NCBI RefSeq assembly: GCF_000472445.1
Contig: NZ_AXAJ01000020.1
Coordinates: forward strand, 39,111-103,110
Direction of reading: 5' to 3'
From: Burkholderia sp. WSM2230
GTDB taxonomy: Bacteria; Pseudomonadota; Gammaproteobacteria; Burkholderiales; Burkholderiaceae
Length of the DNA stretch: 64,000 nt
A program made the translations under genes and the position numbers. Under the pieces are notes generated by a model. That model searched no databases, was not told the DNA's origin, and saw nothing but the letters and a program-made list of their open reading frames with translations. This document shows positions 1 to 8,531 of this stretch, in pieces. Position 1 is the stretch's first letter. Each line of letters opens with the position of its first letter.

Positions 1-698
1 TGCTTGATTGTCTCCGTGCTTTTGATCTCCATCGCAATCTTCAGATTGGAGAGTCGGCCGGCAAAGCCTTCTTCCATCGAATTCCACGTGTCCGAGCCGC
101 GCTCGCGCACGATGAAGGCCTCGTTCGCCAACTGGCTGAAGCGGATGTTGCGCTTGTTCGCGAGCGGATGCGTGGGCGCGGCCACGATCACGTATGGGTG
201 CGGCGCGAACGGTTCGTTGGTCGCGTCCATTTCATGCGGCGGACGCACCATTACCGCCAGGTCCGTCTGGTTGGTCGCAAGCTGATGGAGCAGCTCCTCG
301 CGATTGTGCACCGCGAGGTTCAGCACGACGCCCGCATAGCGCCGCGTGAATTCGGCAAGCAGCCGCGGAAAGAAGTAGTCGCCGGCGCTGATCACCGCGA
401 CATTCAGCTTGCCGCCGGAGACGCCCTTCAACTGGCTCATCGCTTCGTCGACTTCGTGAAACTGCTGAATGATTGCGCGGCTGTAGTGCAGCATTTCAGT
501 GCCGGCCGGCGTGAGGTAGATCTTCTTGCCGAGCTGTTCGAAGAGCGGCAGACCGGCGTGCTCCTCGAGTTGACGCACCTGGGTGGAGACCGCGGGCTGC
601 GTGAGATGCAGCTCTTCCGCGGCGCGCGAAAAGCTCAGGTGGCGCGCCACGGTTTCGAACACCTTCAATTGACGCAGCGTGGCATTGCGCATCGTCAC
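1..698 (-). CDS. LysR-family transcriptional regulator, CbbR-like (3' end outside window)
   Basis: DNA-binding regulator of the LysR family. The first 60 or so residues form the winged helix-turn-helix (RQLKVFETVARHLSFSRAAE, then LTQPAVSTQVRQLEEH). The rest is the start of the periplasmic-binding-like effector domain. About 232 codons are present and the C-terminus lies beyond position 1. I chose the GTG at 698 because the close paralogue at 49841-50800 begins at the equivalent codon; an ATG lies two codons further in. Most residues match that paralogue, including the run GGKLNVAVISAGDYFFPR. The gene diverges from the oxlT-like antiporter gene, the usual arrangement for a LysR activator and its target. 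Control of oxalate or formate genes is inferred from context. Confidence 0.9.
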   Translation of the reverse strand, partial: MTMRNATLRQLKVFETVARHLSFSRAAEELHLTQPAVSTQVRQLEEHAGLPLFEQLGKKIYLTPAGTEMLHYSRAIIQQFHEVDEAMSQLKGVSGGKLNVAVISAGDYFFPRLLAEFTRRYAGVVLNLAVHNREELLHQLATNQTDLAVMVRPPHEMDATNEPFAPHPYVIVAAPTHPLANKRNIRFSQLANEAFIVRERGSDTWNSMEEGFAGRLSNLKIAMEIKSTETIK

Positions 699-1063
699 GA
701 CCGATGTATAAGCAAATATGAATCAACATAATAACAAACTTTAATTATTAGTAATTCAGCAATGACCCTAGCATGAGTTGTAAACATAAGAAGCTGCCGG
801 CACCACACTCGGGTTAACGCCTGGATTTCAGGCGTGGCGGGACGAAGGGCAGGATGGCGGAAAAGAAGAAGAAAAGCCGCATTAGTCGGAATTAAGAACT
901 TCGAAAAAGGCGACGGATAAAGCGCTCTTTAAAGGAAGTGCTTTAAAGACTCAAATATAAAGATTCCCCGATCGCAAGGCTTTGCGGGTCATAACGATAA
1001 GGCGGGACACATACAGCACGGCGCTTTGGCCGGCTGCACTAAATAATTGCGGAGACAAGGCAC
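699..1063. promoter_or_regulatory. LysR/oxlT divergent intergenic region with leader structures
   Basis: This 365-bp spacer between the divergent LysR and oxlT genes holds no plausible gene. It is AT-rich near the LysR start. It contains the AAACTTTAAYTWT element (736-748), a perfect 7-bp hairpin with a 5-nt loop (817-835, arms ACGCCTG/CAGGCGT) and two copies of the palindrome CTTTAAAG 14 bp apart (927-934 and 941-948). The distance from the element to the oxlT start, about 315 bp, suggests a long oxlT leader or a further promoter. A regulatory role is inferred. Confidence 0.55.
736..748 (+). promoter_or_regulatory. AAACTTTAAYTWT element, site A (upstream of oxlT)
   Basis: The sequence AAACTTTAATTAT lies on the plus strand between the divergent LysR and oxlT genes. 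The 13-bp core also occurs upstream of the PanE-like gene (6172-6184), the 109-residue gene (51672-51684) and fdsG (63165-63177). In every case it has the same polarity toward the downstream gene. Here it is followed by TTA-N8-TAA, which resembles the TNA-N7/8-TNA half-sites reported for CbbR-type LysR proteins. The binding protein is inferred. Confidence 0.5.
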
Positions 1064-2410
1064 ATGGACGATATCACTCAACAGACCACGGCCCGCGTAT
1101 TCTGGGCGAACCGTTGGTGGCAGCTCGTCATCGGCATGGTGTGCATGGCGTTGGTGGCGAATCTGCAGTACGCATGGACGCTGTTCGTCGCACCGATGGA
1201 CGCGCGGCATCACTGGGGCCAAGCCTCGATTCAACTGGCGTTTGCCATCTTCATCCTCACTGAAACCTGGCTCGTGCCGCTGGAGGGCTGGCTCGTCGAC
1301 AAGTTCGGTCCACGGCCCGTGGTGGCGGGCGGCGCGATATGCGCGGGTGTCGCGTGGGTGATGAATTCATACGCGACCACCTTGCCCATGCTTTACGTTT
1401 CCTCGGTGATTGCGGGCATGGGCGCGGGCGGCGTGTACGGCACATGCGTCGGCAATGCGCTGAAATGGTTTCCGGACCGTCGCGGCCTCGCCGCTGGCCT
1501 TACGGCTGCTGGTTTCGGCGCGGGTGCAGCGGTCACGGTGATTCCTATCGCGAACATGATCACGCGTTCGGGCTACGAGCACACGTTCTTCTTTTTCGGC
1601 ATCCTGCAAGGCGTCGCGATTCTGCTGCTTGCAATGCTGCTGGTAAAACCGGTTCTGCGTCAGCACACGCCGGCGAAGAAGAAGTTCTCCGTGTCCAAGG
1701 TCGACCTCTCGCCCGGGCAGATGATCAGGACACCGGTGTTCTGGGTGATCTATGTGTCGTTCGTCGCAGTCGCAGCCGGCGGCCTGATGGCTACCGCGCA
1801 GATCGGCCCGATCGCCAAAGACTGGGGCCTCGCACGCATTCCGATGACGATCTTCGGTGTAACGCTGCCGCTGCTCACGGCCACGCTTTCCATCGACAAC
1901 ATCTGCAACGGCTTTACGCGCCCGCTGTGCGGTTTCATCTCCGATAAGATCGGCCGTGAAAACACCATGTTCCTGATTTTTATCGGCGAAGGATTGTCGT
2001 TGCTGGGCATGATGGAATACGGCACGAACCCGTATGCGTTCATGACGTTCGCCGCGTTGATCTTCCTCTTCTGGGGCGAGATCTTCTCGATCTTCCCGGC
2101 GATCTGCGCGGACACCTTCGGCAGCAAGTATGCGGCCGCGAATGCGGGCACGCTGTATACGGCGAAGGGCACGGCCTCGCTGCTGGTGCCGATTGCATCG
2201 GTGCTGTCGGCAACCGGCGGATGGAGTCTCGTGTTCACGGTGTCCGCCGTGATCACGATTGCGGCCGGCGTGTCCGCGAAGTTCATCCTCGCGCCGATGC
2301 GCTCGCGCTGGATCCACTCGCAGGACGAGCCGCAGCCCGGCGTGCTCGCTGTCGCTGCTAACGGCAAGGCCTCGCGCCTGAGCCACTGGCCCGAGCAAAC
2401 CGGCGAATAG
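1064..2410 (+). CDS. oxlT: OxlT-type oxalate/formate antiporter (MFS)
   Basis: Inner-membrane major facilitator protein of 448 residues with about twelve hydrophobic segments, of the oxalate:formate antiporter family. In Oxalobacter OxlT, an arginine in TM8 and a lysine in TM11 bind the dianionic substrate. Both appear to have counterparts here: R286 in NGFTRPLCGFISDKIGR and K368 in LYTAKGTASLLVP. The cytoplasmic loop DKFGPRP after TM2 is the MFS signature. The gene diverges from a CbbR-like LysR gene, and a second LysR gene starts 34 bp downstream. The window also encodes oxalyl-CoA decarboxylase and formyl-CoA transferase, so oxalate uptake coupled to formate exit is likely. Transport of a related dicarboxylate cannot be excluded. 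Confidence 0.85.
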   Translation: MDDITQQTTARVFWANRWWQLVIGMVCMALVANLQYAWTLFVAPMDARHHWGQASIQLAFAIFILTETWLVPLEGWLVDKFGPRPVVAGGAICAGVAWVMNSYATTLPMLYVSSVIAGMGAGGVYGTCVGNALKWFPDRRGLAAGLTAAGFGAGAAVTVIPIANMITRSGYEHTFFFFGILQGVAILLLAMLLVKPVLRQHTPAKKKFSVSKVDLSPGQMIRTPVFWVIYVSFVAVAAGGLMATAQIGPIAKDWGLARIPMTIFGVTLPLLTATLSIDNICNGFTRPLCGFISDKIGRENTMFLIFIGEGLSLLGMMEYGTNPYAFMTFAALIFLFWGEIFSIFPAICADTFGSKYAAANAGTLYTAKGTASLLVPIASVLSATGGWSLVFTVSAVITIAAGVSAKFILAPMRSRWIHSQDEPQPGVLAVAANGKASRLSHWPEQTGE

Positions 2411-2444
2411 GCCGGCGAGCCGCTCGCACCCCGGCCGTGACGTC

Positions 2445-3473
2445 ATGAATGTTTCGCTGCAGCAACTCAGGGTGTTTGTCGCCGTCGCGCGTGAACGGAG
2501 CTTCACGCGCGCGGCACGCGACCTGGATCTGACGCAGTCCGCGGTGAGCCGTTGCGTGCGCGAGCTCGAAGATGCGGTGGAACTGAAACTGTTCGACCGC
2601 ACGACGCGCCAGGTCGAACTGACGCATGCCGGCGCGAGCCTCGAAAGAAGAATTGGCCGCCTGCTCGATGAAATCGATCTGACCTTGCGCGAAGAGCGGG
2701 CCGCGTATGAAGGGCACCGCGGCGTGGTGGTGCTGGCGAGCAATCCCGTGCTGTCGTCCAGTTGGGTCGCGCAGGGGCTCGCGCGTTGCGCCTCTGCTTT
2801 TCCGGAACTGCTCGTTACCGTGCAAGACCAGGCGCAAAGCAGTGTGCTTGCGAGCGTCGAGCACGGCGAGGTGGATTTCGGCGTGGTCTCGCTGGCCGAG
2901 CCTCTCGCCAACGATCAGTTGCATGCGCAACTGGTGTTCAGCACACCGCTGCATGCGGTCATGCCGCCGACGCATCCTCTTGCCCGTCACGCGAGCGTCG
3001 CGTGGGACGCATTGCAGGACTGGTCGCTTGTCACCCTGAACGCAGACGCCGGTGTGCGCGCGGCGCTTGCGCGCGCCTTCAGTGTGAATGGTTTGAAGCG
3101 GCGCCCGGTGCAGGAATTCGGGCACGTCGCGGCCGTGCTGCGCATGGTCGAACTCGGGCTCGGTGTCGGCGTGCTGCCTGTCGACGCCCATTGGCCCACT
3201 GTCGGCGAATCCCTCGTGAGCCGGCCTCTTGGGCCCGAAGTGACCTTGACCACGCTGCTCGTGCATCGCCGCAACCGCTCGCTCAGGCCGAATGCCGCGG
3301 CCGCATGGGCGCAGTTCGCGGAGCATGCTGGTGCGTCTTCGGGTAGCGCGAGTGCGGACGTCAGCCTAGCCGCAAGCCCGAAGCCGGCTGCGGACGCTGT
3401 CCCGAGCACAGCTTCCCCCGAATCCTCGCGGCTGGTCGCTGCGCGCAGCGGCGCGGAGCTTCACGAGCCGTAG
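2445..3473 (+). CDS. LysR-family transcriptional regulator
   Basis: LysR-type regulator of 342 residues with an N-terminal winged helix-turn-helix (QQLRVFVAVARERSFTRAAR, then LTQSAVSRCVRELE). The substrate-binding-like effector domain extends to about residue 295. The last 45 residues are a low-complexity Ala/Ser/Pro tail (GASSGSASADVSLAASPKP) not usual in the family. It is only distantly related to the CbbR-like pair elsewhere in the window. It starts 34 bp after the antiporter gene and ends 84 bp before the aldehyde dehydrogenase gene on the same strand, so it probably regulates one or both. The effector is unknown. Confidence 0.88.
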   Translation: MNVSLQQLRVFVAVARERSFTRAARDLDLTQSAVSRCVRELEDAVELKLFDRTTRQVELTHAGASLERRIGRLLDEIDLTLREERAAYEGHRGVVVLASNPVLSSSWVAQGLARCASAFPELLVTVQDQAQSSVLASVEHGEVDFGVVSLAEPLANDQLHAQLVFSTPLHAVMPPTHPLARHASVAWDALQDWSLVTLNADAGVRAALARAFSVNGLKRRPVQEFGHVAAVLRMVELGLGVGVLPVDAHWPTVGESLVSRPLGPEVTLTTLLVHRRNRSLRPNAAAAWAQFAEHAGASSGSASADVSLAASPKPAADAVPSTASPESSRLVAARSGAELHEP

Positions 3474-3557
3474 CGGCGCGCAGCGCTTGCCCGCATCGGT
3501 CTTCCCCAGACCGACCTGCTGCTATCAGCCCACGCAACATCCAATGCAAGGAGATTC

Positions 3558-5003
3558 ATGATGACCGACCTCGTGAGCCATGACCTGCTGATCGACGGCA
3601 AACGTTTGCCGCCGGGCACAGGCGAATATTCTGTCGACATCAATCCCGCCACCGAAGAGCCGATTGCGCGCGTTGCGCAGGGCAGCGCCGCCGACGTCGA
3701 CACGGCCGTGCATGCAGCACGTGCCGCGCTGAAAGTGTGGAACGGCATCAAGGCGGCCGAGCGCGGTCGCATCCTGGCTCGGCTTGCAGGCCTGATGCGC
3801 GCGAATCTCGACGAACTCGCCGCGCTCGAAAGTCTCGATGCAGGCAAGCCGATTGCCGCGGTCATGCGCCAGGACATTCCCGCCGCGATCGATACGCTGG
3901 AATACTACGCGGGCTGGTGCGACAAGATAAACGGCCAGGTGGTGCCGGTTCGCCCCGACGCGTTGACTTACACGATCCGCGAACCGGTCGGCGTGGTCGC
4001 AGCCATCGTGCCGTGGAATTTCCCGTTGATGATCGGCATGTGGAAAATCGCGCCGGCGCTCGCGTGCGGCTGCACGCTCATCGTCAAACCCGCGGAGATC
4101 ACGCCGCTCACCGCATTGCGTATCGGCGAACTCGCGCTCGAAGCGGGTTTACCGCCGGGAGTCCTGAATATCGTCACAGGCAAGGGACGCGTGGTGGGCG
4201 ACGCGCTCGTCGCGCATCCGGGCGTGGACAAGGTCACGTTCACTGGATCACCTTCGGTGGGGCGCGGCATTCTGCAAGGCGCGGCGGGCAATTTCAAGCG
4301 TGTCACGCTCGAGCTCGGCGGCAAATCGGCGAACCTGATTTTCGCTGATGCGAATCTCGACAACGCGGTGCGAGCCGCGGCGTCAGGCATCTTCTTCAAC
4401 ACGGGCCAGGTATGCTCGGCCGGCTCGCGCATTCTCGCGCATCGCGACGTCTACGACGAAGTGGTGGAGCGTCTCGCCGCAAGAGCCAAGTCGATCAAGG
4501 TAGGCGACCCGTCGCTGCGCGAAACGTCGATGGGGCCGCTCATTTCCGCGGCGCAGATGAAGACCGTGCTCGGTTATGTCGATGCGGGGCGGTCGGAAGG
4601 CGCGTCGCTGGTGGCGGGCGGCGCGCGCGTCGGCGAGCGCGGCTTCTTTGTCGAGCCGACGGTGTTCGCGAACGTCGAACATGAAATGCGTATTTCGCAG
4701 GAGGAGATCTTCGGACCAGTCGCGAGCGTGATCCGCTTCGACGACGAAGCCGACGCGATACGTATTGCCAACGGCACTCTGTATAGCCTCGCCGCCGGCG
4801 TGTGGAGCGCGGACATCGGCCGCGTGCATCGCGTGGCGCGAGATCTCAGAGCCGGCACCGTCTGGATCAACACGTACGGCTACACGGACGTGCGCCTGCC
4901 GTGGGGCGGTTCCGGCGATTCGGGTTTCGGCCGCGAACACGGCGACGTCGCGATTGAAAACTTCACTGAGCCGAAGGCGGTCTGGCTCGCTATCGACCAA
5001 TAA
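3558..5003 (+). CDS. NAD(P)-dependent aldehyde dehydrogenase
   Basis: Aldehyde dehydrogenase superfamily enzyme of 481 residues, a normal length. It oxidises an aldehyde to the acid with NAD(P)+. Visible residues are the catalytic cysteine C286 (FNTGQVCSAGSR), the general base E252 in LELGGKSAN, the oxyanion asparagine N154 in PWNFP, and the cofactor lysine in the IVKPAE segment. Two consecutive ATG codons follow an AAGGAG ribosome site, so the start may be 3558 or 3561. A bidirectional terminator follows directly. The substrate cannot be read from sequence. Being next to the oxlT-like gene, it may serve oxidation of a two-carbon aldehyde, but that is a guess. Confidence 0.9.
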   Translation: MMTDLVSHDLLIDGKRLPPGTGEYSVDINPATEEPIARVAQGSAADVDTAVHAARAALKVWNGIKAAERGRILARLAGLMRANLDELAALESLDAGKPIAAVMRQDIPAAIDTLEYYAGWCDKINGQVVPVRPDALTYTIREPVGVVAAIVPWNFPLMIGMWKIAPALACGCTLIVKPAEITPLTALRIGELALEAGLPPGVLNIVTGKGRVVGDALVAHPGVDKVTFTGSPSVGRGILQGAAGNFKRVTLELGGKSANLIFADANLDNAVRAAASGIFFNTGQVCSAGSRILAHRDVYDEVVERLAARAKSIKVGDPSLRETSMGPLISAAQMKTVLGYVDAGRSEGASLVAGGARVGERGFFVEPTVFANVEHEMRISQEEIFGPVASVIRFDDEADAIRIANGTLYSLAAGVWSADIGRVHRVARDLRAGTVWINTYGYTDVRLPWGGSGDSGFGREHGDVAIENFTEPKAVWLAIDQ

Positions 5004-5021
5004 CAGCGCGGTAGCAGCAAT

Positions 5022-5053
5022 AAAAAAGGATCGGACGACGTCCGATCCTTTTT
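5022..5053. terminator. Bidirectional rho-independent terminator
   Basis: A perfect 9-bp stem (GGATCGGAC/GTCCGATCC) with a 3-nt loop has six A on its left and five T on its right. It sits between the stop of the aldehyde dehydrogenase gene and the convergent PanE-like gene and can end transcripts from both sides. Confidence 0.88.
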
Positions 5054-5091
5054 CACTTATGCGCGGGCTGATGCGGGCAACGCGATCGCGC

Positions 5092-6069
5092 TCAGGCGCC
5101 CTGCAAGGCCATCCGCTCGCGCAGCTTGACGAGCGCGAGCACCACGTCGATGGTCGGCGTCGGCTCGTTGACGAGACGCCCCATCTCCTGCACGACGGTC
5201 AGAAGCGGATCGATTTCCATCGGCCGGCGATTTTCCAGGTCCACGAGCGTCGAGGTTTTATGCGCGCCGACCGCGCCCGCGCCGTCAATGCGCTTTTCGA
5301 CATCGACACGGAAATGCACGCCGAATTGATCCGCGATGCGCTTGGCTTCGAGCATCATCGTGCGCGATACGGCGCGCGTGCCGGGGTCGCTCGTGAGCAC
5401 GTCGAGTGTGGCGTGCGTGAGCGCGCTGATCGGGTTGAAGCACAGATTGCCCCAGAGTTTCAGCCAGATTTCATCGCGAATGTTGTCGCGGATCGGCGCC
5501 TCGAAACCGGCCGCCTGCATGATCTCGTGAAATTGCTGGATGCGTGGCGTGCGTTCGCCGCTCGGCTCGCCGATCGGAAACTTCTTGCCATACACGTGCT
5601 TGATGACGCCGGGCTCGACGATTTCGGCCGCTGGATAAAGCACGCAGCCAATCGCGCGTTCGGGGCCGAGCTTCGTCCATTGACTGCCGTCCGGGTCGAC
5701 GCTGGCGAGCCGCGTGCCGGCGAACTTGCCGCCATGCTGATAGAAGTACCAATACGGAATGCCGTTCACGCCGGTGACGATTGCGGTGTGCTTGCCGAGC
5801 AGCGGCTGCATCGAGTCGACCACGCCGGGCAGCGAGTGCGCTTTCAACGTGATGATCACGACGTCCTGCACGCCGAGCTCGCTCGGGTCGGACGTGCAGC
5901 GAACCGGCGCGCTGACCGTCTCGCCGTCCATGATCAAGCGCGCGCCGTGCTCGCGCATGGCCGCGAGATGCGCGCCGCGCGCGATGAAACTGACATCGGC
6001 GCCGGCGCGTGCCAGTTGCACGCCCATCAAACCGCCTATCGCTCCCGCTCCGAAGATGCAGATCTTCAT
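5092..6069 (-). CDS. 2-dehydropantoate 2-reductase family protein (PanE/ApbA-like)
   Basis: NADPH-dependent oxidoreductase of 325 residues with an N-terminal Rossmann fold (IFGAGAIGG, residues 5-13). The C-terminal helical domain carries the family catalytic region WLKLWGNLCFNP (K204, N208). K76 in ITLKAH is another typical position. I set the start at 6069, where an AGGAG sits 8 nt upstream, rather than at longer in-frame codons. PanE reduces ketopantoate to pantoate, but many paralogues act on other 2-oxo acids. The promoter carries the same 13-bp element as oxlT and fdsG, so this copy may belong to the oxalate/formate regulon and reduce a related oxo acid. That is inference. Confidence 0.82.
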   Translation of the reverse strand: MKICIFGAGAIGGLMGVQLARAGADVSFIARGAHLAAMREHGARLIMDGETVSAPVRCTSDPSELGVQDVVIITLKAHSLPGVVDSMQPLLGKHTAIVTGVNGIPYWYFYQHGGKFAGTRLASVDPDGSQWTKLGPERAIGCVLYPAAEIVEPGVIKHVYGKKFPIGEPSGERTPRIQQFHEIMQAAGFEAPIRDNIRDEIWLKLWGNLCFNPISALTHATLDVLTSDPGTRAVSRTMMLEAKRIADQFGVHFRVDVEKRIDGAGAVGAHKTSTLVDLENRRPMEIDPLLTVVQEMGRLVNEPTPTIDVVLALVKLRERMALQGA

Positions 6070-6171
6070 GATGCCGCTCCTGTGACTATGAGAAGTCGCT
6101 TGCCCATGCCGCGTCTCGCCGAGCACAGCGGCGGGTCATTGATCGAGCATAGGAGCGCCCGGTCTATAGCG

Positions 6172-6184
6172 ATAGTTAAAGTTT
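6172..6184 (-). promoter_or_regulatory. AAACTTTAAYTWT element, site B (upstream of PanE-like gene)
   Basis: Read on the minus strand this is AAACTTTAACTAT, about 100 nt before the start at 6069. It is embedded in a longer match to site D near fdsG: AGAAACTTTAACTATCGCTA here against AGAAACTTTAACTTTCGCTAA there. Two copies of TAGCGAT (6167-6173 and 6199-6205) lie 32 bp apart, about three helical turns, which would suit cooperative binding by a LysR tetramer. Confidence 0.55.
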
Positions 6185-6248
6185 CTCGGCAGATACATTA
6201 GCGATTGCTTATGAACTCCGGCGAAGCGGCCGTTGCCGGGCCTGAGGC

Positions 6249-6869
6249 TCACGCGCGACGCACCAGCAGAAAGCTCACGCCGATGGCCGCGAGGAACGCG
6301 CCGCAGCAGCGATTGAACCAGCGCCTCACGCGTGCGCGCACGAGCCATTTGCCGAGATGCGTGCCAGCCCACGAATACAGCGCAATCGCCACGCACTCGA
6401 GTACCAGAAAGCTGGCGCCGAGCACGGCGAATTGCGGCAGCATGGGTCTCGCAATGTCGACGAATTGCGGCAGAAAGGCGGTGAACACCAGGATCGCTTT
6501 CGGGTTGCCGGCGGCCACGAAAAATTCCTGCCGCGCGATCTTTGCGAGCGATGCGGACTCTTCCCGCGTGGTGTCGATGGCCGGCGCGTCGCTGCGCCAC
6601 AGTTGAATGGCAAGCCAGATGAGATAAGCGGCGCCGGCCAGTTTGATCGCGAGAAAGAACCACTCGGACGCGTGCAGCACGACCGCGAGGCCGGTCGCGG
6701 CGAGCACGATCATCGCGGCGAACGCAACGAGCCGCCCGCTGCCGCCGAGGAACGCAGTTGTGAAGCCGTGCCGCGCGGCGACGTTGATCGACAGAAGATT
6801 GTTCGGCCCGGGCGCGAGATTGATAGCAAAGCAGGCGGGCAGGAAGAAGAGCCAGGCGGTCGTGGACAT
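6249..6869 (-). CDS. LysE-family amino-acid exporter
   Basis: Inner-membrane protein of 206 residues with about six hydrophobic segments, of the LysE/RhtB exporter family. The family signature is in the first loop: NLAPGPNNLLSINVAARHGF, followed by the glycine-rich start of TM2. A second family motif is NPKAILVFTAFLPQFV near residue 120. Members export amino acids or homoserine lactones, and the substrate here is unknown. It is on the same strand as the PanE-like gene but 180 bp upstream with a separate promoter element between them, so the two are probably not one operon. Confidence 0.87.
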   Translation of the reverse strand: MSTTAWLFFLPACFAINLAPGPNNLLSINVAARHGFTTAFLGGSGRLVAFAAMIVLAATGLAVVLHASEWFFLAIKLAGAAYLIWLAIQLWRSDAPAIDTTREESASLAKIARQEFFVAAGNPKAILVFTAFLPQFVDIARPMLPQFAVLGASFLVLECVAIALYSWAGTHLGKWLVRARVRRWFNRCCGAFLAAIGVSFLLVRRA

Positions 6870-7037
6870 TGGGGCCTCGCATGGTGTGCGTTGCTTGGCG
6901 CGAGTGTAAGCGCTGCGCCCAGGCGCGGAGAAAACAAAAAGCAGGGTGACGCGCTGCTTCCGATCTGCTTCTGATTGTAGCGAAACGGTGGCCGTGCCTC
7001 TGCTGTAACTCTGCTACCGGGTGGCGCCTCGCGTTGC

Positions 7038-7583
7038 CTAATTCACTGCCTTGATGAACCCGGCGTCCTGCACCAATGCGTCGACGCTGAGCTTGATCGT
7101 GTCCTCAATTGCAATTGTGTTGCTGGTGAATTTAGGCGATTTGCGTTTGACGGTCTTGGTGGTCGAGAACACCACTTTGTGTGTGGCGGCGTCGGTGACC
7201 ACATAGCGCATCTGCAGCGTCCAGAGGGCCGGCGAGCGAACGTCGTCGACGCTGAATTTTTCGATGCGGCCGCTCAGCACCTTGCGGCCATCGTCGAGAT
7301 GAAAGCCCACCACCTTCAGGCGGTTCTCCACGCTTTCGCGCACTGCGTCGCTGATATCGTTTTTCAGCACGACGCTGGTCATTGCCGTGTTTTCGATGCG
7401 GTTCGGCGATACGCGCCCGTCGAGTGCCGGCATGTACGCGAACTCGCGGGCGGGCGCGACGCTGAGCCATCCGGTGGCATGCGCCGGGGCGCGCGGCGAA
7501 CTGCTGCTGTTCAGGCCGAACCACGACCATGAGCAGGCGGACAGCACCAACGGCAGCGCGATCAAGCCGCAGCCCTTGAGCAC
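7038..7583 (-). CDS. Putative outer-membrane lipoprotein
   Basis: The reading frame extends to 7769, but I favour a GTG start at 7583, giving 181 residues. It is preceded by GGAAAG, and the signal peptide then begins properly: a basic residue, a hydrophobic core GLIALPLVL and the lipobox LSAC with the lipidated cysteine at residue 17. The mature protein has a Ser/Pro-rich linker and a globular region (about residues 60-180) with alternating strands such as VLSGRIEKFSVDDVRSPALW, suggesting a small beta-rich envelope domain like YajG-type lipoproteins. I do not recognise a specific family. It stands alone between a LysE gene and a yigZ gene. Confidence 0.68.
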   Translation of the reverse strand: MLKGCGLIALPLVLSACSWSWFGLNSSSSPRAPAHATGWLSVAPAREFAYMPALDGRVSPNRIENTAMTSVVLKNDISDAVRESVENRLKVVGFHLDDGRKVLSGRIEKFSVDDVRSPALWTLQMRYVVTDAATHKVVFSTTKTVKRKSPKFTSNTIAIEDTIKLSVDALVQDAGFIKAVN

Positions 7584-7797
7584 CGTGTCTTTCCGGAACG
7601 CCGCTGTGCGCGCGGCCTCGCGCGCCAGTTGCGGCAGATGGGAGCCGTGCGGCGCCGATTCGGGCGCTGCGCGGGAACAAGCGGCGGTCGAGATCAGAGG
7701 AGTGGCCCTTTCAGTGGTGATATATGCCATGGGAGAACAGCATGGTAACAGCGGCCACCCGCAAGCCATCTCCTAAATGGATGTCAGGCCGCCGACA

Positions 7798-8394
7798 TCA
7801 AAAGAAGCCGGCTTTGCCTTGCGTCATATCGACCAATGCGCGCCGCGCGCCGTCGATCATATTGACCGGCAGGCGGACCGTCATTTTCACGAGCATGCCG
7901 TGGGTGGTATCGGCAAGCGCGTAGCCTTGCGCCTCGATCCAGCGCCGCACTTTCGCTTCATCCGCGTAGCTCACTTCGACGACCAGCGAGCCCAGTGCAA
8001 CCCGTTCGACGCGCGGCGCATCCAGCAGCGCCGAGGCGATTGCGTCGGTGTACGCGCGCACGAGGCCGCCCGCGCCGAGCTTCACGCCGCCGTAATAACG
8101 CACGACGGCGGCCAGCACGCCGTCCAGATCATGATGCCGCAGCACTTCGAGAATCGGCCGGCCGGCCGTGCCGGACGGCTCGCCGTCATCGGACATGCCC
8201 GATTGGCCGCCTGCCAGCAGCGCCCAGCAAACGTGCGTCGCGGCCGGATGCTCGTCGCGCAGGCGGCGCAGTTCGTCCATCGCGGCGTTGCGATCCTCGA
8301 CGGGTATCGCATACGCAATGAACCGGCTCTTGCGAACCTCGAGTTCGCGGATGTGCCGCGTCGACAACGTGTAAGTCACTGGAATTCCGCTCAC
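7798..8394 (-). CDS. YigZ/IMPACT-family protein
   Basis: Protein of 198 residues of the YigZ (UPF0029/IMPACT) family. The N-terminal domain carries the family pattern: EVRKSRFIAYA near residue 20, the glycine-rich GEPSGTAGRPILEVL around residues 71-85, and VVRYYGGVKLGAGGLVRAY around 97-115. The C-terminal part resembles the DUF1949 ferredoxin-like domain. Eukaryotic IMPACT regulates translation by binding GCN1; the bacterial role is not settled. A short hairpin (7780-7799, arms GATGTC/GACATC) overlaps the stop codon and may be a weak terminator. Confidence 0.9.
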   Translation of the reverse strand: MSGIPVTYTLSTRHIRELEVRKSRFIAYAIPVEDRNAAMDELRRLRDEHPAATHVCWALLAGGQSGMSDDGEPSGTAGRPILEVLRHHDLDGVLAAVVRYYGGVKLGAGGLVRAYTDAIASALLDAPRVERVALGSLVVEVSYADEAKVRRWIEAQGYALADTTHGMLVKMTVRLPVNMIDGARRALVDMTQGKAGFF

Positions 8395-8531
8395 TACCCT
8401 GGGATAAAAGACTTCGGAGCGCCGTTCGGGCGCAGACTCGAATCATAGCGAGTTTGCCGTGCGGCCTGTTCGCGAAGCGAGGTACACTTTGCAGACCATA
8501 AACGCACGACTGCGAAATAATCGGAGACACG

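Noticed and set aside
168..731. 187-residue plus-strand frame at the window start
   Set aside because: It is antisense to the LysR gene, which has a full-length paralogue confirming the minus-strand reading.
1367..2911. 514-residue minus-strand open frame across oxlT and the second LysR gene
   Set aside because: It is antisense to two well-recognised genes, and its translation is Arg/Ser/His-rich without domains. Long antisense frames are expected in DNA this GC-rich.
4765..6201. 478-residue plus-strand open frame opposite the PanE-like gene
   Set aside because: The opposite strand has a complete recognised protein with a ribosome site; this frame is its shadow.
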